A stretch of DNA of 64,000 bases, from the NCBI RefSeq assembly GCF_003013395.1, contig NZ_PXZM01000003.1:615337-679336 (forward strand). The letters are read 5' to 3'. The position numbers and the translations under genes are program-made. The stretch is from Brevibacillus fortis. GTDB lineage: Bacteria; Bacillota; Bacilli; Brevibacillales; Brevibacillaceae. The notes under the pieces were generated by a model, which made no database searches, had not been told where the DNA came from, and saw nothing but the letters and a program-made list of their open reading frames with translations. Shown here piece by piece: positions 63,801 to 64,000 of this stretch (position 1 is its first letter; every line of letters starts with the position of its first letter).

Positions 63801-63819
63801 GAGAATAATTATCAAAATC
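63801..63819 (-). promoter_or_regulatory. Fur box of the second binding-protein gene
   Basis: GAGAATAATTATCAAAATC matches the Fur consensus at 15 of 19 bases; about 65 bases upstream of the ATG at 63736. Confidence 0.75.
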
Positions 63820-63895
63820 ATAATGGGTATTATAGCGGATTATGCTAGGATGCTCAACTTTTTGTTGATGGAAATGAAAAAAGACCTCCTGCCTA

Positions 63896-64000
63896 TGAAC
63901 TGTTACCCAAGAAATAGACAGTATTTGAAATAAGCCTGTTGAAAATTTAAGCAGCGATGAGGTGACTCCTGAATTCATCTGGGGTCATCTTTTTTAATGT
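63896..64000 (+). mobile_element. Possible left end of an IS3-family element, cut by window edge
   Basis: TGAACTGTTACCCAAGAAAT (63896-63915), with TAGACAG straight after, follows the pattern of IS3-family inverted-repeat ends (TG..CTG..CCCA.......GACAG). It is followed by a strong hairpin (AGGTGACTCC pairing with GGGGTCATCT, T6) of the sort that shields transposase genes from outside transcription. No transposase is visible before base 64000, so this is only a pattern call. Confidence 0.35.

Noticed and set aside
63691..63933. + strand frame of 80 codons
   Set aside because: Overlaps the promoter and Fur box of the binding-protein gene; no ribosome site.

Overview
This 64 kb window looks like chromosomal DNA of an aerobic, endospore-forming Firmicute close to Brevibacillus or Paenibacillus. 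The evidence is strong GGAGG ribosome binding sites, frequent GTG and TTG starts, many intrinsic terminators, spore genes (sleB, sda, a SpoVIF-like gene, YjcZ-type peptides) and Bacillus-type gene families (YlaN, YugN, YqxD, RocR/RocD, RNase J and Z, Asp23). No tRNA, rRNA, CRISPR array or prophage was seen. The only hint of a mobile element is a possible IS3-family end cut by the right edge.

Layout. 1-5.8 kb: a cut gene, a PrcB-domain secreted protein, RNase J, and two tandemly duplicated secreted proteins with copper-amine-oxidase-like domains. 5.8-8.7 kb: copper/redox genes, namely a CcdA-like membrane protein, a membrane cupredoxin, a small siroheme reductase-like protein and CopZ under a CsoR-type operator; copZ is frameshifted. 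8.8-18.3 kb: rifampicin phosphotransferase and a three-gene signalling operon (chemoreceptor plus two GGDEF-EAL proteins). 18.5-28 kb: a secreted nuclease, a MerR-methyltransferase fusion, a CBS protein, a SEDS protein, a pyruvate-oxidase-like enzyme, SleB and a Ca2+/H+ exchanger. 28-35.2 kb: an NSS transporter behind two tandem T-boxes (predicted Phe specifier), YlaN, glutaminase, PatB, and an AbgT transporter with a structured leader.

35.3-40.5 kb: sda, whose promoter carries a LexA box and a cluster of DnaA-box-like sites. Next is a sigma-54 arginine/ornithine catabolism cluster: rocD, the activator rocR and permease rocE, with -24/-12 promoters before rocD and rocE and a 6S-RNA-like structured RNA between rocR and rocE.

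40.5-55.5 kb: mostly housekeeping and unknown genes, with an MFS/LysR pair, a PAP2 phosphatase, an intracellular subtilisin, RNase Z, a SsuABC-like importer, a TPR protein and a 3-mercaptopyruvate-type sulfurtransferase. 55.7-58.5 kb: a self-contained PadR / pentapeptide / DrrAB-type ABC exporter operon with an operator around its -35 box. 58.7-63.8 kb: a Fur-controlled siderophore locus with an AraC-type sensor carrying a binding-protein domain, two binding lipoproteins, a trilactone-esterase-like hydrolase and a DUF817 membrane protein, but no importer permease or ATPase.

The observations most worth follow-up are the LexA/DnaA arrangement at sda, the tandem T-boxes, the RNA inside the roc cluster, the frameshifts in copZ and near the start of the CcdA-like gene, the inverted repeats around the cupredoxin and PadR promoters, and the siderophore locus without a permease.
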